Source of the DNA: PALSA-612 sp963776735
Lineage (GTDB): Bacteria > Actinomycetota > Thermoleophilia > Gaiellales > Gaiellaceae
Assembly: GCA_963776735.1 (NCBI GenBank)
Contig: CAVZNV010000016.1
Coordinates: 1-64,000, forward strand
DNA: 64,000 nt
Reading direction: 5' to 3'
Below, piece by piece: positions 7,869 to 16,399 of the stretch; the stretch's first letter is position 1, and each line of letters opens with the position of its first letter. The notes under the pieces were generated by a model. It did not search any database and had not been told where the DNA came from. It saw only the letters and a program-made list of their open reading frames with translations. Both the position numbers and the translations under genes were made by a program.

Positions 7869-10526
7869 CTAGTTGGCGATCCCGCGCCGAACCTTCCTAA
7901 TCAGACTATCGCAATCCTCCGCGTCCACATCGAACGCCGCGAGGACCTGATGGAGGACCTCGCCTGTCGCCTCGGCCCATGCGCGCCCGGTTGGAAACCT
8001 CGCACTCAGCACATCGAAAGCATTCGCCGGCAGTGTAAAGGGCTGGCTCCAAACCTTGAGCTTCGACGCGGTGATGTAGTCCTCGAAGCTCTCGTTACCG
8101 AGCAAATCCGTGATCGCTTTCGACTTGCGAAGCTCAGTGTCGAGATGGTCAGCCAACGCATCGGGCTCTTCCCCTTGCTTGTAGTCAAGCCGGAGCAGGC
8201 CCGAGAGGTCTGCAGGGACAGTAACTTCGCCTGTGTCTTCCCGCGGATGACTCAAGAAAATCATTGGCCGCTCAGAGTAGAGCGCACGTGCCCTTCCAAC
8301 TTCATACATCACGTTGGGGTTCCCAAGACTCACCTCTGCAAGGAACGCGTTAGCCTGCTGCATATGAGCTTCTACATTCGCGCGCAGCTCGGAGCTTAGA
8401 AGGCGATCGCGCGCTAACGATAGCTCACATGACCAGCGATCCTCGATGACGATGCGTAGAGCTCTCTCGAGGGAGACATAATCGTCATTGAAAGGTGTCA
8501 TCAAAAAGATGATCCGGTGTGTGATGTTCGCTCTGCTTCTCCCATCCTCGCCCCGAAGGCGCGCGCGCTCTTGTTCCAAAGCGTCTCGTTCTGCGTCGAT
8601 CGCGGCGCGCTGCATGATCATGATAAGACTACTCTCCATAAAATCTCCGAATTGATCATGAAAAATTGCCGCATTGCTCGCTGTTAGCATCTCAGCGTTA
8701 TAAAGAATCGCGCTGTTATAGACGCCGAGCATCAAATGTCTTACCGCTGGGTCGTCGAAATCTTGAGCCGCGAGGCGTTGAATGAACGGACAACCGGCGT
8801 TGATCGTCATGCGCATGGCGTTTGCGAGTCGCGCAGTTCGCAAAAGCTCTTCCGCCATCTCTCTAAGCCTACTCGGCTGACTTGGGTCGCTAAGGAGTTG
8901 ACGCGCCTGTTGCTCCGCCCTCCCCCTCTCTGCGTTAAGCAGGACCGCAGGCAGAGTCTCTGGCTGAAAACGTCTGGCCTCGACCTTCAGTCTGCCACTG
9001 CCACTAGGAAAGATAAACTGGCTCATCGCCTCTGCCATACGCCGCACAGCTTCATCACCGGATTGAAGCTCTTTGAATAGGCCGCCATGTTGCCTGTCGA
9101 CGTAAACAAGCTCAATCGGCGGCACATCAGGTAGCTTTGGGTACGCAGCGATTAGCTCATCCTCGAAGGGATAGCTGGCGTCCACCACGAGAACGCCCTC
9201 GGCATTCGCCATGTCGAAATACTGGTTGGCGGCGTAAGTAGTGGTAAACGTCAAGAGACGTTTCGGCAAATCGTCTCCACCCGGAGTGCTGTCCAGCACC
9301 TCCGGTAAGGTGCGCCAGTGAAACGAGACGCCTCCAGTGCGAAAGTCCAATTCATTGAAGTCTTCGAAGTCTTCATCAGGAGCACTATCAGGTAGACGAT
9401 TCACTCGCCACTCCAACAAATGTGCAAACTTCGCGAAAAAAGGATCGTGATGGTAACAGGCCGCTTTAATCCCAAGATCGTGATATTTCAGAATATACGA
9501 GAGTTGCTTGCGGTTGGTTTCGCGCAATTTGTCAAGTCCGGCAATAATCCAATCTCCTAGCGCGTCACGCAACGCGCTCCAGACTTGGTTCTTGATAAAC
9601 CCGTCTCTGGCAGCGTTGGGCGTCAACTCAGGTGTCTCGATGATGCCGCTAACAAATTCAGCCCAAGACGGAAGTAGCTCTGCGTCATTAGTAACAAACA
9701 TCCGATCCTGATAGATACGCACGTTGCGGGGAACCCGTACACCAAAAGTTCGCTGTTTACTTACGTACAGAATGCCGCCCGCCTTAACTGGCGAATCAAG
9801 GATGACCGGAAACGTTTCAATGATGCTATCGCCTCTGATCGTTCTGGCAAGATAGATCTTACAATCCAGTTCTCGCTCTTCTTCGCTGAGATCATCTCTT
9901 TCCCATGGCATGATCCGTGTGTTAACCGGCGCGACGCCGCGGTTCACATGGATCGGCACGCGTAGCATGTCGCAATATTCGCGGACAACATGAGTCACGT
10001 CCTCAGGCCCTAGAAGGACCCGGTCAGCCGCGTCGGCTGTAAAGACTTTCACAGTCGTTCCGGCAGACTCTACGTCACAAGGTTCCACGGTATAGATCTT
10101 GCCGCCGCTGTTCTGCCACAGCCAGCCTGCGTCCTCACCCCATTTCCGTGTTCGAACCTCCAGACGGTCTGCAACGATGAAGCCGGATAGGAAACCAATC
10201 CCGAACTGGCCGACGAGTCCCGCTACCTGTCCATCGCCTCGCCCAAGTTCTTTCGTGCCGCTAGATCCAATCCGCGACAAATAGTGATCGAGATCCGCAG
10301 CGCTCATGCCGATCCCGTCGTCGCTGAAGCTGATCCATCCCTCTTCGGGCCGGGTCTCGATGTCGATGCGGCCGCGGTAAGTCGCATCCGCCTCCTCGCG
10401 GCGACGGACACCGTCGTGAGCATTTTGCACAAGCTCACGGATGAACACCTTCTTCTCTGAGTAGAGATTCTGGGCGAGGATGCGCATCAGCCCGTCGAAG
10501 TCGAGGGTCATCTCCTTCGTGACCAT
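7869..10526 (-). CDS. Hsp90/HtpG-type ATPase fused to a TIR/deoxyribosyltransferase-like domain
   Basis: The product is about 885 aa. The start at 10526 gives the typical Hsp90 N-terminus behind a weak AGGCAGG site; upstream ATGs at 10574 and 10595 add only basic residues. GHKL ATPase signatures are intact: R-E-L-V-Q-N-A-H-D (Glu31, Asn35, Asp38), D-D-G-I-G-M (69-74) and the lid G-Q-F-G-I-G-F (106-112). A middle domain retains R-M-F-V-T-N-D and L-T-P-N-A-A-R-D, the position of the conserved catalytic Arg loop of HtpG. In place of the HtpG dimerisation domain is a long helical stretch. Then, near residues 665-790, comes a domain with F-L-M-T-P-F-N-D-D-Y and N-P-N-V-M-Y-E-V-G, the pattern of TIR-like/nucleoside 2-deoxyribosyltransferase folds in which the Glu is catalytic. 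GC is low (43% and 42% in two 60-base lines counted by hand), unlike its neighbours. A defence-type NADase or nucleotide hydrolase controlled by a chaperone-type ATPase is a reasonable inference. Confidence 0.85.
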   Translation of the reverse strand: MVTKEMTLDFDGLMRILAQNLYSEKKVFIRELVQNAHDGVRRREEADATYRGRIDIETRPEEGWISFSDDGIGMSAADLDHYLSRIGSSGTKELGRGDGQVAGLVGQFGIGFLSGFIVADRLEVRTRKWGEDAGWLWQNSGGKIYTVEPCDVESAGTTVKVFTADAADRVLLGPEDVTHVVREYCDMLRVPIHVNRGVAPVNTRIMPWERDDLSEEERELDCKIYLARTIRGDSIIETFPVILDSPVKAGGILYVSKQRTFGVRVPRNVRIYQDRMFVTNDAELLPSWAEFVSGIIETPELTPNAARDGFIKNQVWSALRDALGDWIIAGLDKLRETNRKQLSYILKYHDLGIKAACYHHDPFFAKFAHLLEWRVNRLPDSAPDEDFEDFNELDFRTGGVSFHWRTLPEVLDSTPGGDDLPKRLLTFTTTYAANQYFDMANAEGVLVVDASYPFEDELIAAYPKLPDVPPIELVYVDRQHGGLFKELQSGDEAVRRMAEAMSQFIFPSGSGRLKVEARRFQPETLPAVLLNAERGRAEQQARQLLSDPSQPSRLREMAEELLRTARLANAMRMTINAGCPFIQRLAAQDFDDPAVRHLMLGVYNSAILYNAEMLTASNAAIFHDQFGDFMESSLIMIMQRAAIDAERDALEQERARLRGEDGRSRANITHRIIFLMTPFNDDYVSLERALRIVIEDRWSCELSLARDRLLSSELRANVEAHMQQANAFLAEVSLGNPNVMYEVGRARALYSERPMIFLSHPREDTGEVTVPADLSGLLRLDYKQGEEPDALADHLDTELRKSKAITDLLGNESFEDYITASKLKVWSQPFTLPANAFDVLSARFPTGRAWAEATGEVLHQVLAAFDVDAEDCDSLIRKVRRGIAN

Positions 10527-10972
10527 GGGTGACCTGCCTGTACGACTTGGTCGAGGGGCGCGTCTTTGAGCCATGAGACGAGATGCTATCGCCAATTACG
10601 AGTCGGAGAGAAGCGTGGGACCGACGGAGGATGGTTAGACCAGGCTTCACTCTGAAGCTCGCGCAATCGCTGTCGCTACAGCCGCTCAAAAGCCGCCACC
10701 TCAGCAGGTCGGGCCAAGGGAGTCTGGTGAGGTTAGACGAGCCGACCCTGGCGATCTCCTAAGCGCCATCCAAGGGGACTTTGCGATTCGCAGGGGCCGC
10801 CTCCCGGACAAGGGACTACTGCTCCCACGACGTTGCCCGGTCTGTTGCCGCGGGTACCCGGATGTCTCGCTCTCGGTGCCAGGCCGCTAGGCGGCGTCGA
10901 CACCGCTGTCCGCTGACGGCTTTCCCGGCGCGTTGGCTCTTGATGCGCACCCGGACCGATGAGCGGCGCGAC
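10527..10972. other. Intergenic region upstream of the Hsp90-TIR cassette
   Basis: There is no convincing gene; open frames here are short and have no recognisable domain. It contains an imperfect copy (about 10809-10825) of the AAGGGACTAC motif seen at 17062 and 24255. It should hold the cassette promoter and the end of the E2 operon transcript, but no clear -10/-35 box or terminator was found. Base composition climbs from the low-GC cassette back to the high-GC background here, so this is a candidate edge of the acquired segment. Confidence 0.5.
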
Positions 10973-12019
10973 CTAGGCGCTTCCGGCTTCCAGTAGGGCG
11001 CGGAGGTCGACGAGGAACCGGCCTGCCGCAACCCCGTCGACGACGCGGTGGTCGGCCGTCAGCGTCAGGTCGAGTTGCGGTGTAGCGCGGATCTCCCGCT
11101 CGATCACCGTAGGGCGTTCGATGACTCGCCCGGCGGCGAGCACGGCCGTCGCGTCAGGGTCGAGGATTGCCTCGAAACGATCGACCCCGATCCCGCCGAG
11201 GTTGCTGAGAACGACAGCCGTAGGCCCGGCGTACTGCTCCGAGATGCGTTCCGCCCGCGCTTCGGCCGCGGCCCGCTCGACGTGCTCGACGAGCGCATCG
11301 TCCGGGAGCCTGTCCGGCTCAGGGATGGTCACGACGTAGAGCGAGTCCTCCCCGGCGACGGCGAGGCCGACGTCGACTCGGTCGAGCCGCTCGATCCGCG
11401 GTCCGTCCCGCCATCGCGCGTTCAGCTCCAAGTGAGCCCGGAGCGTCGCGGCGACGGCCCGCAGGAGCAGATGGGTGTACGTGATGCCGGGGGCTTCGAG
11501 CGCACCCGCGGCCCGTGTCATGTCGACCGTCACGCCGACGCTGAACTGCGGAATCGCGACCGCCCGCTCGAGGCGCCGGGCCATCGCCAGCCGGTGCGCA
11601 GGCACGGCCTCGCCCGTACCCTCGGAGCCGACGGCGGCGAGGACGTCGCCGCGCTCGATTCGCCCGCCCGGCCCCGTGCCGACGATCCCGGCGAGGTCGA
11701 TCTCGTGCTCCCGGGCCAGCTTGCGCACCGCAGGCGGGGCCTCGACCTGTCCGGCTGGGGCCTCCGTCGGCAGCTCCTCGCCCGGCGCGCCCACGTAGCC
11801 GACGATCCCGCCCACCGCGACGGTCTCGCCGGCTCTGCTCCGGATGGCCAGGAGCGTCCCGCGCGCCGCCGCCTCGACCTCGAGCGTCGCCTTGTCGCTC
11901 TCGACGACGAAGAGCGGTTCGCCCGCGACGACCTCGTCGCCGACCGCCTTGAGCCACTCGACGACCCGGAGCTCGTCGGTCGTCGTCCCGAGCGGCGGCA
12001 TCCGCACCGCGTGCGCCAC
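10973..12019 (-). CDS. 2-oxoacid dehydrogenase E2 (dihydrolipoamide acyltransferase)
   Basis: The product is about 348 aa, starting at a GTG two bases past the E1beta stop. The lipoyl domain (residues 1-80) carries the lipoylation site in E-S-D-K-A-T-L-E-V. The peripheral subunit-binding domain lies about 100-140 (V-R-K-L-A-R-E-H-E-I-D, G-x-G-P-G-G-R-I). The C-terminal catalytic acyltransferase domain ends with L-T-A-D-H-R-V-V-D-G, which contains the active His. It transfers the acyl group from E1 through lipoate to CoA. It is the last gene of the 16341-to-10973 operon. No E3 lipoamide dehydrogenase lies beside it, so E3 is probably shared from elsewhere. At 348 aa with a single lipoyl domain it is compact, like acetoin or branched-chain E2 proteins. 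Confidence 0.9.
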   Translation of the reverse strand: MAHAVRMPPLGTTTDELRVVEWLKAVGDEVVAGEPLFVVESDKATLEVEAAARGTLLAIRSRAGETVAVGGIVGYVGAPGEELPTEAPAGQVEAPPAVRKLAREHEIDLAGIVGTGPGGRIERGDVLAAVGSEGTGEAVPAHRLAMARRLERAVAIPQFSVGVTVDMTRAAGALEAPGITYTHLLLRAVAATLRAHLELNARWRDGPRIERLDRVDVGLAVAGEDSLYVVTIPEPDRLPDDALVEHVERAAAEARAERISEQYAGPTAVVLSNLGGIGVDRFEAILDPDATAVLAAGRVIERPTVIEREIRATPQLDLTLTADHRVVDGVAAGRFLVDLRALLEAGSA

Positions 12020-12021
12020 GG

Positions 12022-13062
12022 TCAGCCGCCGAGCTCCCGGATCGTGCCAACGATCCGCTCGACGCTCGGCAGCACGCTCTGCTCGAGCACGGGCGCGGCC
12101 GGCATCGGGATGTCCCGGGATGCGACGCGCTTGATCGGCGCTTCGAGGCTGTACAGGCACTCGTCGGCTGCGCGCGCGGCGAGCTCGGCGCCCCAGCCTC
12201 CGGTCAGCGTGTCCTCGTGGACGATGACGAGCCGGCCCGTCCGTCGGACCGACGCGAAGATCGTCTCCGCGTCGAGCGGCAGGAGCGAGACCGGGTCGAT
12301 CACCTCGCACTCGATCCCGTCCGCTGCGAGCTCCTCGGCGGCAGCCAGCGCCCGGTAGAGCGAGACATGCGTGGCAATCACCGTCACGTCGTCGCCCGGC
12401 CGCCGCACCACCGCCCGGTCGAGCGGCACGAGGTACTCGCCGACGGGGACCTCGGCGCTGGGATCGAGGCCTGCCGCCTGCTCGCGCCCCTTGCTGCCGT
12501 AGAGCAGCTTGTGTTCGAAGACGAGCACGGGGTTGTCGTCGCGGACCGCGCTCTTGATCAGCCCTTTTGCGTGGTAGGCGTCGGAGATGCAGACGACCTT
12601 GAGGCCTGGCACGTGGACGAAGTAGCTCTCGGGGCTCTGGGAGTGCTGGGCTCCGCGCCCGGTCGCCCCGACCGGTGCGCGCATCACGAGCGGGACGCGC
12701 AACCGCCCGCCCGACATGGCGCGCAGCTTGGCAGCCTGGTTGACGAGCTCGTCCATGCACTCGAAGAGGAAGTCCGAGTACTGCATGTCCGCGATCGGTC
12801 GCATCCCGGCGACCGCGGCCCCGACGGCGGCGCCGGCGATCACTTTCTCGCTGATCGGCGTGTCGACGATCCGCTCGTGACCAAACTCCTCCACCAGGCC
12901 GAGGTAGACGCCGAAGGCGCCGCCGAAGCCGCCCTCGACGCCGATGTCCTCGCCGATCAGGAACACCGACTCGTCGCGGCGCATCTCCTCGGCGATCGCC
13001 TCCCTGATCGCCTCGGCAACGGTGAGCCGCCGTGCGGCGACGGCTGCGTCAGGCGTAGACAT
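12022..13062 (-). CDS. 2-oxoacid dehydrogenase E1 beta subunit
   Basis: The product is 346 aa, the usual length. The N-terminal transketolase-type pyrimidine-binding domain has L-I-G-E-D-I-G near residue 37 and D-T-P-I-S-E. The middle has Q-Y-S-D-F and R-A-P-V-G-A-T-G-R-G-A-Q-H-S-Q-S. A C-terminal transketolase domain includes H-E-D-T. It pairs with E1alpha to decarboxylate a 2-oxoacid with thiamine diphosphate. Its start overlaps the E1alpha stop by 14 bases and E2 follows two bases after its stop, so subunits should be made in step. Acetoin, pyruvate or branched-chain 2-oxoacid specificity cannot be settled from sequence alone. Confidence 0.92.
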   Translation of the reverse strand: MSTPDAAVAARRLTVAEAIREAIAEEMRRDESVFLIGEDIGVEGGFGGAFGVYLGLVEEFGHERIVDTPISEKVIAGAAVGAAVAGMRPIADMQYSDFLFECMDELVNQAAKLRAMSGGRLRVPLVMRAPVGATGRGAQHSQSPESYFVHVPGLKVVCISDAYHAKGLIKSAVRDDNPVLVFEHKLLYGSKGREQAAGLDPSAEVPVGEYLVPLDRAVVRRPGDDVTVIATHVSLYRALAAAEELAADGIECEVIDPVSLLPLDAETIFASVRRTGRLVIVHEDTLTGGWGAELAARAADECLYSLEAPIKRVASRDIPMPAAPVLEQSVLPSVERIVGTIRELGG

Positions 13063-13999
13063 CGAGCGCCAGTTCGTCCGGGTCGGGATCGGGTGAGGAG
13101 CGCGCGAACTCGACGGCGTCGTCGAGTTCTGCCTCGACCTCCGTCTCGATTCGAGCCGCGTCTGCCTCCGCGAGCTCGCCGCGGAGTCTGGGGATCGGGT
13201 CGCGCGCCTGCCACTCGGCCTCCTCCTCGCGCGAGCGGTAGCCGCGCGCGTCGCTGCGGCTGTGGCCTGTGAAGCGGTAGGTCTTGCACTCGAGGAGCGT
13301 CGGGCCGTTGCCGGAGCGTGCGCGATCGGCGGCCTCCGCTGCGGCTTCGCGCACAGCGAGGACGTCCATGCCGTCGACGATCCGGCTGGGAACGCCGTAG
13401 GCGGGGGCCCTGTCCGCCACGTCGCCGACCGGCGAGATCTGGTGGAACGGCGTCGAGGCGCCGTAGAGGTTGTTCTCGCAGACGAAGACGACCGGGATTC
13501 GCTGCACCACGGCGAAGTTGAGCCCTTCGTGGAACGCTCCCTCGCTGACCGCTCCCTCGCCGAAGAAGCACACGGCGATCCTGTCGGTGCGCTGCAGCTT
13601 GAACGCGAGGCCGAGCCCGGTGACGACCGTGTTCCCGCCGCCGACGATCGCGATCGCCGGCAGCATCCCCACGTCGAGGTCGCCGAGGTGCATCGACCCG
13701 CCGCGCCCGCGGCAGCAGCCCGTCTCCTTGCCGTACAGCTCCGCCAGCGCCCCTCGGGTCGACACGCCCTTGGCGAGCGCGTGGCCGTGAGGCCGGTGTG
13801 TCGAGGTGATCCAGTCGTCGGGGCCGAGCACGTCGCACACGCCGACCGCGACCGCCTCCTGTCCCTGGTACTGGTGGAGCGTCCCGGGGATCTCGCCTTC
13901 GAGGAACAGGTGGTAGACGCGTTCCTCGAAGCGCCTGATCAGGAGCATCCGACGGTAGAGGCCGGCGAGGTCGGCTGTCTCAGGCACGGCCGGTGCCAC
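13049..13999 (-). CDS. 2-oxoacid dehydrogenase E1 alpha subunit
   Basis: The product is 316 aa from a GTG start. Features are R-R-F-E-E-R-V near residue 22, G-Q-E-A-V-A-V-G, T-H-R-P-H-G-H, and the thiamine diphosphate motif F-F-G-E-G-A-V-S-E-G about 26 residues before C-E-N-N. The first part is G-E-G rather than the commoner G-D-G, which some members share. A conserved phosphorylation-loop region, Y-R-F-T-G-H-S-R-S-D, is present. The sequence looks closest to the acetoin/pyruvate dehydrogenase E1alpha group. The start overlaps the upstream aldolase by 20 bases, tying the complex to sugar breakdown. Confidence 0.92.
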   Translation of the reverse strand: MAPAVPETADLAGLYRRMLLIRRFEERVYHLFLEGEIPGTLHQYQGQEAVAVGVCDVLGPDDWITSTHRPHGHALAKGVSTRGALAELYGKETGCCRGRGGSMHLGDLDVGMLPAIAIVGGGNTVVTGLGLAFKLQRTDRIAVCFFGEGAVSEGAFHEGLNFAVVQRIPVVFVCENNLYGASTPFHQISPVGDVADRAPAYGVPSRIVDGMDVLAVREAAAEAADRARSGNGPTLLECKTYRFTGHSRSDARGYRSREEEAEWQARDPIPRLRGELAEADAARIETEVEAELDDAVEFARSSPDPDPDELALDVYA

Positions 14000-14855
14000 C
14001 GTAGAGCTGGATCAACGAGCGCACGACTGCACGCATCTTCTCGGCTCCGGCCGTGAGGACGTCCGCGGAAGCGTGCGAGCCGAGAAGGTCGTGCGGGCTC
14101 GCGTCCGCCGGCGCGTCGGCGAGCGCGCGTGTCATGCCGCCGAGGAAGGCGCGCTTGAGCACGGTGCCGACGTTGAACTTCGCCACCCCGCGTGCGATTG
14201 CCGCCGGCACTGCGGCGGCCGGGAAGCCGGTGCCGCCGTGGACGACCAGCGGGACCGGGACGCGGTGGTGGATCCGGGCGAGGAGCTCGAGGTCGACGTC
14301 GGCCTGGCCGTGCTCGAGCAGGTGGACGTTCCCCACCGAGACGGCGAGGCAGTCGACCTCTGTCGCCTCGACGTACGCAGCGGCGGCATCGGGGTCAGTC
14401 AGGCTCGCTTCGGTCTCGTCCAGGCGGTCGCCGTGCACGGTCGGTAACTCCCCCACCTCGCCTTCGACGGCGGCGTCGAGCGCATGTGCCTCGCGCGCGA
14501 GACCGGCGATCTCGTCGGCGGTTGCGCCGTGGGCCATGACGGCGTTGAACCCGGCGCCGAGGCCCGCGACCGCCTCTGCCACGGAGCGCGTCTCGTTGAG
14601 GAGCAGGGCAGCCGGCACCGCGGCGGCGTCCGCAGCCGTGCGCCCGAGAGCGCCGAGCCGGGCGATTCCGCCCGTGTCGAGCCAGCCGCGGTCGACGAGC
14701 AGACAGCCGAAGCCGAGAATCACCGGCGCGCGCTCGGCCTCGGCAGCCGCGATGACCGCGTCGAGCGAGTATCCGTCCCAGGCCTCGAAGTACCCCAGCG
14801 CGTACCCGTGCCGGCGGGCGTCGGCGAGCAGGTCAGGGAGAGCGGCGAGCGTCAT
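13980..14855 (-). CDS. Class II (zinc) ketose-bisphosphate aldolase family protein
   Basis: The product is about 291 aa, with start at 14855 overlapping the PfkB stop (ATGA). It has the class II aldolase framework: N-terminal L-L-A-D-A-R-R-H-G-Y-A-L-G-Y-F, a first metal-ligand region M-A-H-G-A-T, a second His in S-V-G-N-V-H, a third in V-V-H-G-G-T-G-F-P, and K-F-N-V-G-T for phosphate binding. Family members (FbaA, GatY/KbaY) cleave ketose 1,6-bisphosphates or related phosphorylated ketoses to dihydroxyacetone phosphate and an aldehyde. The position-specific substitutions (A-H-G-A instead of D-G-S, V-G-N-V-H instead of G-T-S-H-G) suggest a substrate other than fructose 1,6-bisphosphate. Kinase upstream and E1/E2 downstream fit a dedicated sugar pathway. 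Confidence 0.8.
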   Translation of the reverse strand: MTLAALPDLLADARRHGYALGYFEAWDGYSLDAVIAAAEAERAPVILGFGCLLVDRGWLDTGGIARLGALGRTAADAAAVPAALLLNETRSVAEAVAGLGAGFNAVMAHGATADEIAGLAREAHALDAAVEGEVGELPTVHGDRLDETEASLTDPDAAAAYVEATEVDCLAVSVGNVHLLEHGQADVDLELLARIHHRVPVPLVVHGGTGFPAAAVPAAIARGVAKFNVGTVLKRAFLGGMTRALADAPADASPHDLLGSHASADVLTAGAEKMRAVVRSLIQLYGGTGRA

Positions 14856-15790
14856 GCGAGCGCCTGCTCTGCGAGCACCGCTTCCGCTTCCGCCCGGGTG
14901 CAGACGCTCTCCCAGCACCCGAGGGCCGCGCAGGCCGATGCGCCTACAACGCCGGCGAGCGCGACGCTGTGGCGGATGTCGAAACCGTCGAGCATCCCGA
15001 CGATGAGTCCGGCGTCGAAGGCGTCGCCGGCGCCAGACTCGTCCACCGCCTCGACCGCTGGCGGCGTGACGTCGAACGTCTCTCCTCGGCTGTGGACGAC
15101 GGCGCCGTCGGCGCCGCGCGTGACGACGACGGTGGCGGCTCCGGCCGCTGCAAGAGCCTGCGCCTGCCGGTGCGGATCGCCCTCGCCTGTCAACGCGCGC
15201 GCCTCGTCCTCGTTCGGCACGAAGGCGTCGACGTGGGGCAACAGCTCGGCGATTTCACCCGACGAGTCGAACGTCTTGCCGACGGGGATCGCGACGTCGA
15301 GCAGCGTCAGCGTTCCTCGCGCGCGGGCGCGGCCCAGCGTGTTCGCCAGCTCGCTCGCAGCGAGCCCCGGCAGGAGCAGGTAGCCACCCACGCAGAGCGC
15401 GTCGGCGGGCTCGTCCACCGCGACGAGATCGGCGGCACCCAGCGCCGCGTTCGCGCCGAACGTGTGGACGAAGCGCCGATCCTCGCCCTGCACGCCGAAG
15501 ATCACCGTCTTCGACGTCCCGAGTCCCTCGACGCGGCGAACGCGAGTCGTGTCGACGCCGTGCTCGTCGAGCTCCCTCACGACGAGGTCGCCGAACGGAT
15601 CGTCGCCGACGCAGCCGACAACGGCGGCCTCGAGACCGAGCCGCACGAGGTCGATCGCCGTGTTGGCGGCACAGCCCCCGGGCTGGACGAGGAAATCGTC
15701 GACGGCGACGAGCTCGCCCGCGCGCGGCAGCCGGTCGAGCGGCGGCAGGAAGACGTCTGCGACGAGGATCCCGAGGCAGACGACCCGCAC
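14852..15790 (-). CDS. PfkB-family carbohydrate kinase
   Basis: The product is 312 aa with a GTG start two bases past the isomerase stop. It is a ribokinase-fold enzyme: N-terminal G-I-L-V-A-D, substrate region P-G-G-C-A-A-N-T-A, G-C-V-G-D-D-P-F-G, N-E-D-E-A and the C-terminal catalytic D-E-S-G-A-G-D-A-F-D-A-G. Members phosphorylate sugars or nucleosides with ATP. The following aldolase suggests that this kinase makes its phosphorylated ketose. Which sugar cannot be told, since PfkB substrate loops vary widely. Confidence 0.9.
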   Translation of the reverse strand: MRVVCLGILVADVFLPPLDRLPRAGELVAVDDFLVQPGGCAANTAIDLVRLGLEAAVVGCVGDDPFGDLVVRELDEHGVDTTRVRRVEGLGTSKTVIFGVQGEDRRFVHTFGANAALGAADLVAVDEPADALCVGGYLLLPGLAASELANTLGRARARGTLTLLDVAIPVGKTFDSSGEIAELLPHVDAFVPNEDEARALTGEGDPHRQAQALAAAGAATVVVTRGADGAVVHSRGETFDVTPPAVEAVDESGAGDAFDAGLIVGMLDGFDIRHSVALAGVVGASACAALGCWESVCTRAEAEAVLAEQALA

Positions 15791-15792
15791 CG

Positions 15793-16341
15793 CTACCGGT
15801 CCGCGACGACCGTGGCCCGGCGGATCAGCGGGTCGGTGAAGAGGTCGAGGTCGTCGCGGCTCTGAGTGGAGAACTCGGAGACGACCGCGCCCTCGTCACC
15901 TGCCTGGAACCAGTGCAGCGTGTCCGGCGTAACTGTGTACTGGTCGCCGGGCCTGAGCACGATCTCGTGCCAGACCGTAAACCGATCCCTGTCATCCGCC
16001 GCGATCCTGGCGAGCGGCTCCTCCGTCGGCTCGCCGTCCGTGTAGAGGTAGACCGTCCCCGCGCGGCAGCGGAACGTCTCCTCTTTGCCCGGCGTGCCGT
16101 CGAAGGGAGGATGTCGATGCTCCGGACAGGTCTGGCGCGGGAACATCACCAACTCTTTCGCACAGACACGCTCGCTGTTGACGTAGACGACGACCTCGAG
16201 TCCGAACTCGCCGAGGCGCGACAGGCCGAAGTCCGCGACCTCGATCGCCGCCTGCTCCTGCTCCGTGAGCGTGATGCCCGCAGCAGCGAGAACCGCGGCG
16301 GCCCGGTCGCGCGAAGCGTCGATCTCGTCTTTCGTCAGCAC
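15793..16341 (-). CDS. D-lyxose ketol-isomerase-like cupin
   Basis: The product is about 182 aa from a GTG at 16341. It shows a cupin pattern with metal-binding P-E-H-R-H near residue 75, G-K-E-E-T-F-R-C-R-A-G, L-R-P-G-D-Q-Y-T-V and a last His in D-T-L-H-W-F. The spacing (H-x-H, downstream Glu, last His) resembles the D-lyxose/D-mannose ketol-isomerase family (EC 5.3.1.15), which interconverts aldose and ketose with a Mn ion. It heads the six-gene operon, consistent with supplying a ketose to the kinase. The specificity is a family-level guess. Its start faces the fuculose-phosphate-type aldolase with about 58 bases between, so the two genes share a control region. Confidence 0.75.
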   Translation of the reverse strand: MLTKDEIDASRDRAAAVLAAAGITLTEQEQAAIEVADFGLSRLGEFGLEVVVYVNSERVCAKELVMFPRQTCPEHRHPPFDGTPGKEETFRCRAGTVYLYTDGEPTEEPLARIAADDRDRFTVWHEIVLRPGDQYTVTPDTLHWFQAGDEGAVVSEFSTQSRDDLDLFTDPLIRRATVVADR

Positions 16342-16399
16342 CGGTCCGAGCGTACTCCAACCGGCGCGTGCCCTTCCTGGGCAGTGCAAGAGTGTGGCC

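Noticed and set aside
10527..10689. Upstream-extended start for the Hsp90-like protein, or a separate 84-codon gene
   Set aside because: The extra residues are basic and lack similarity to the Hsp90 N-terminus; the 84-codon frame is an out-of-frame shadow of the same gene.
12217..13272. Plus-strand open frame of 351 codons across E1beta and E1alpha
   Set aside because: It is antisense to two well-recognised genes and its peptide shows only low-complexity Arg/Asp/Val composition.
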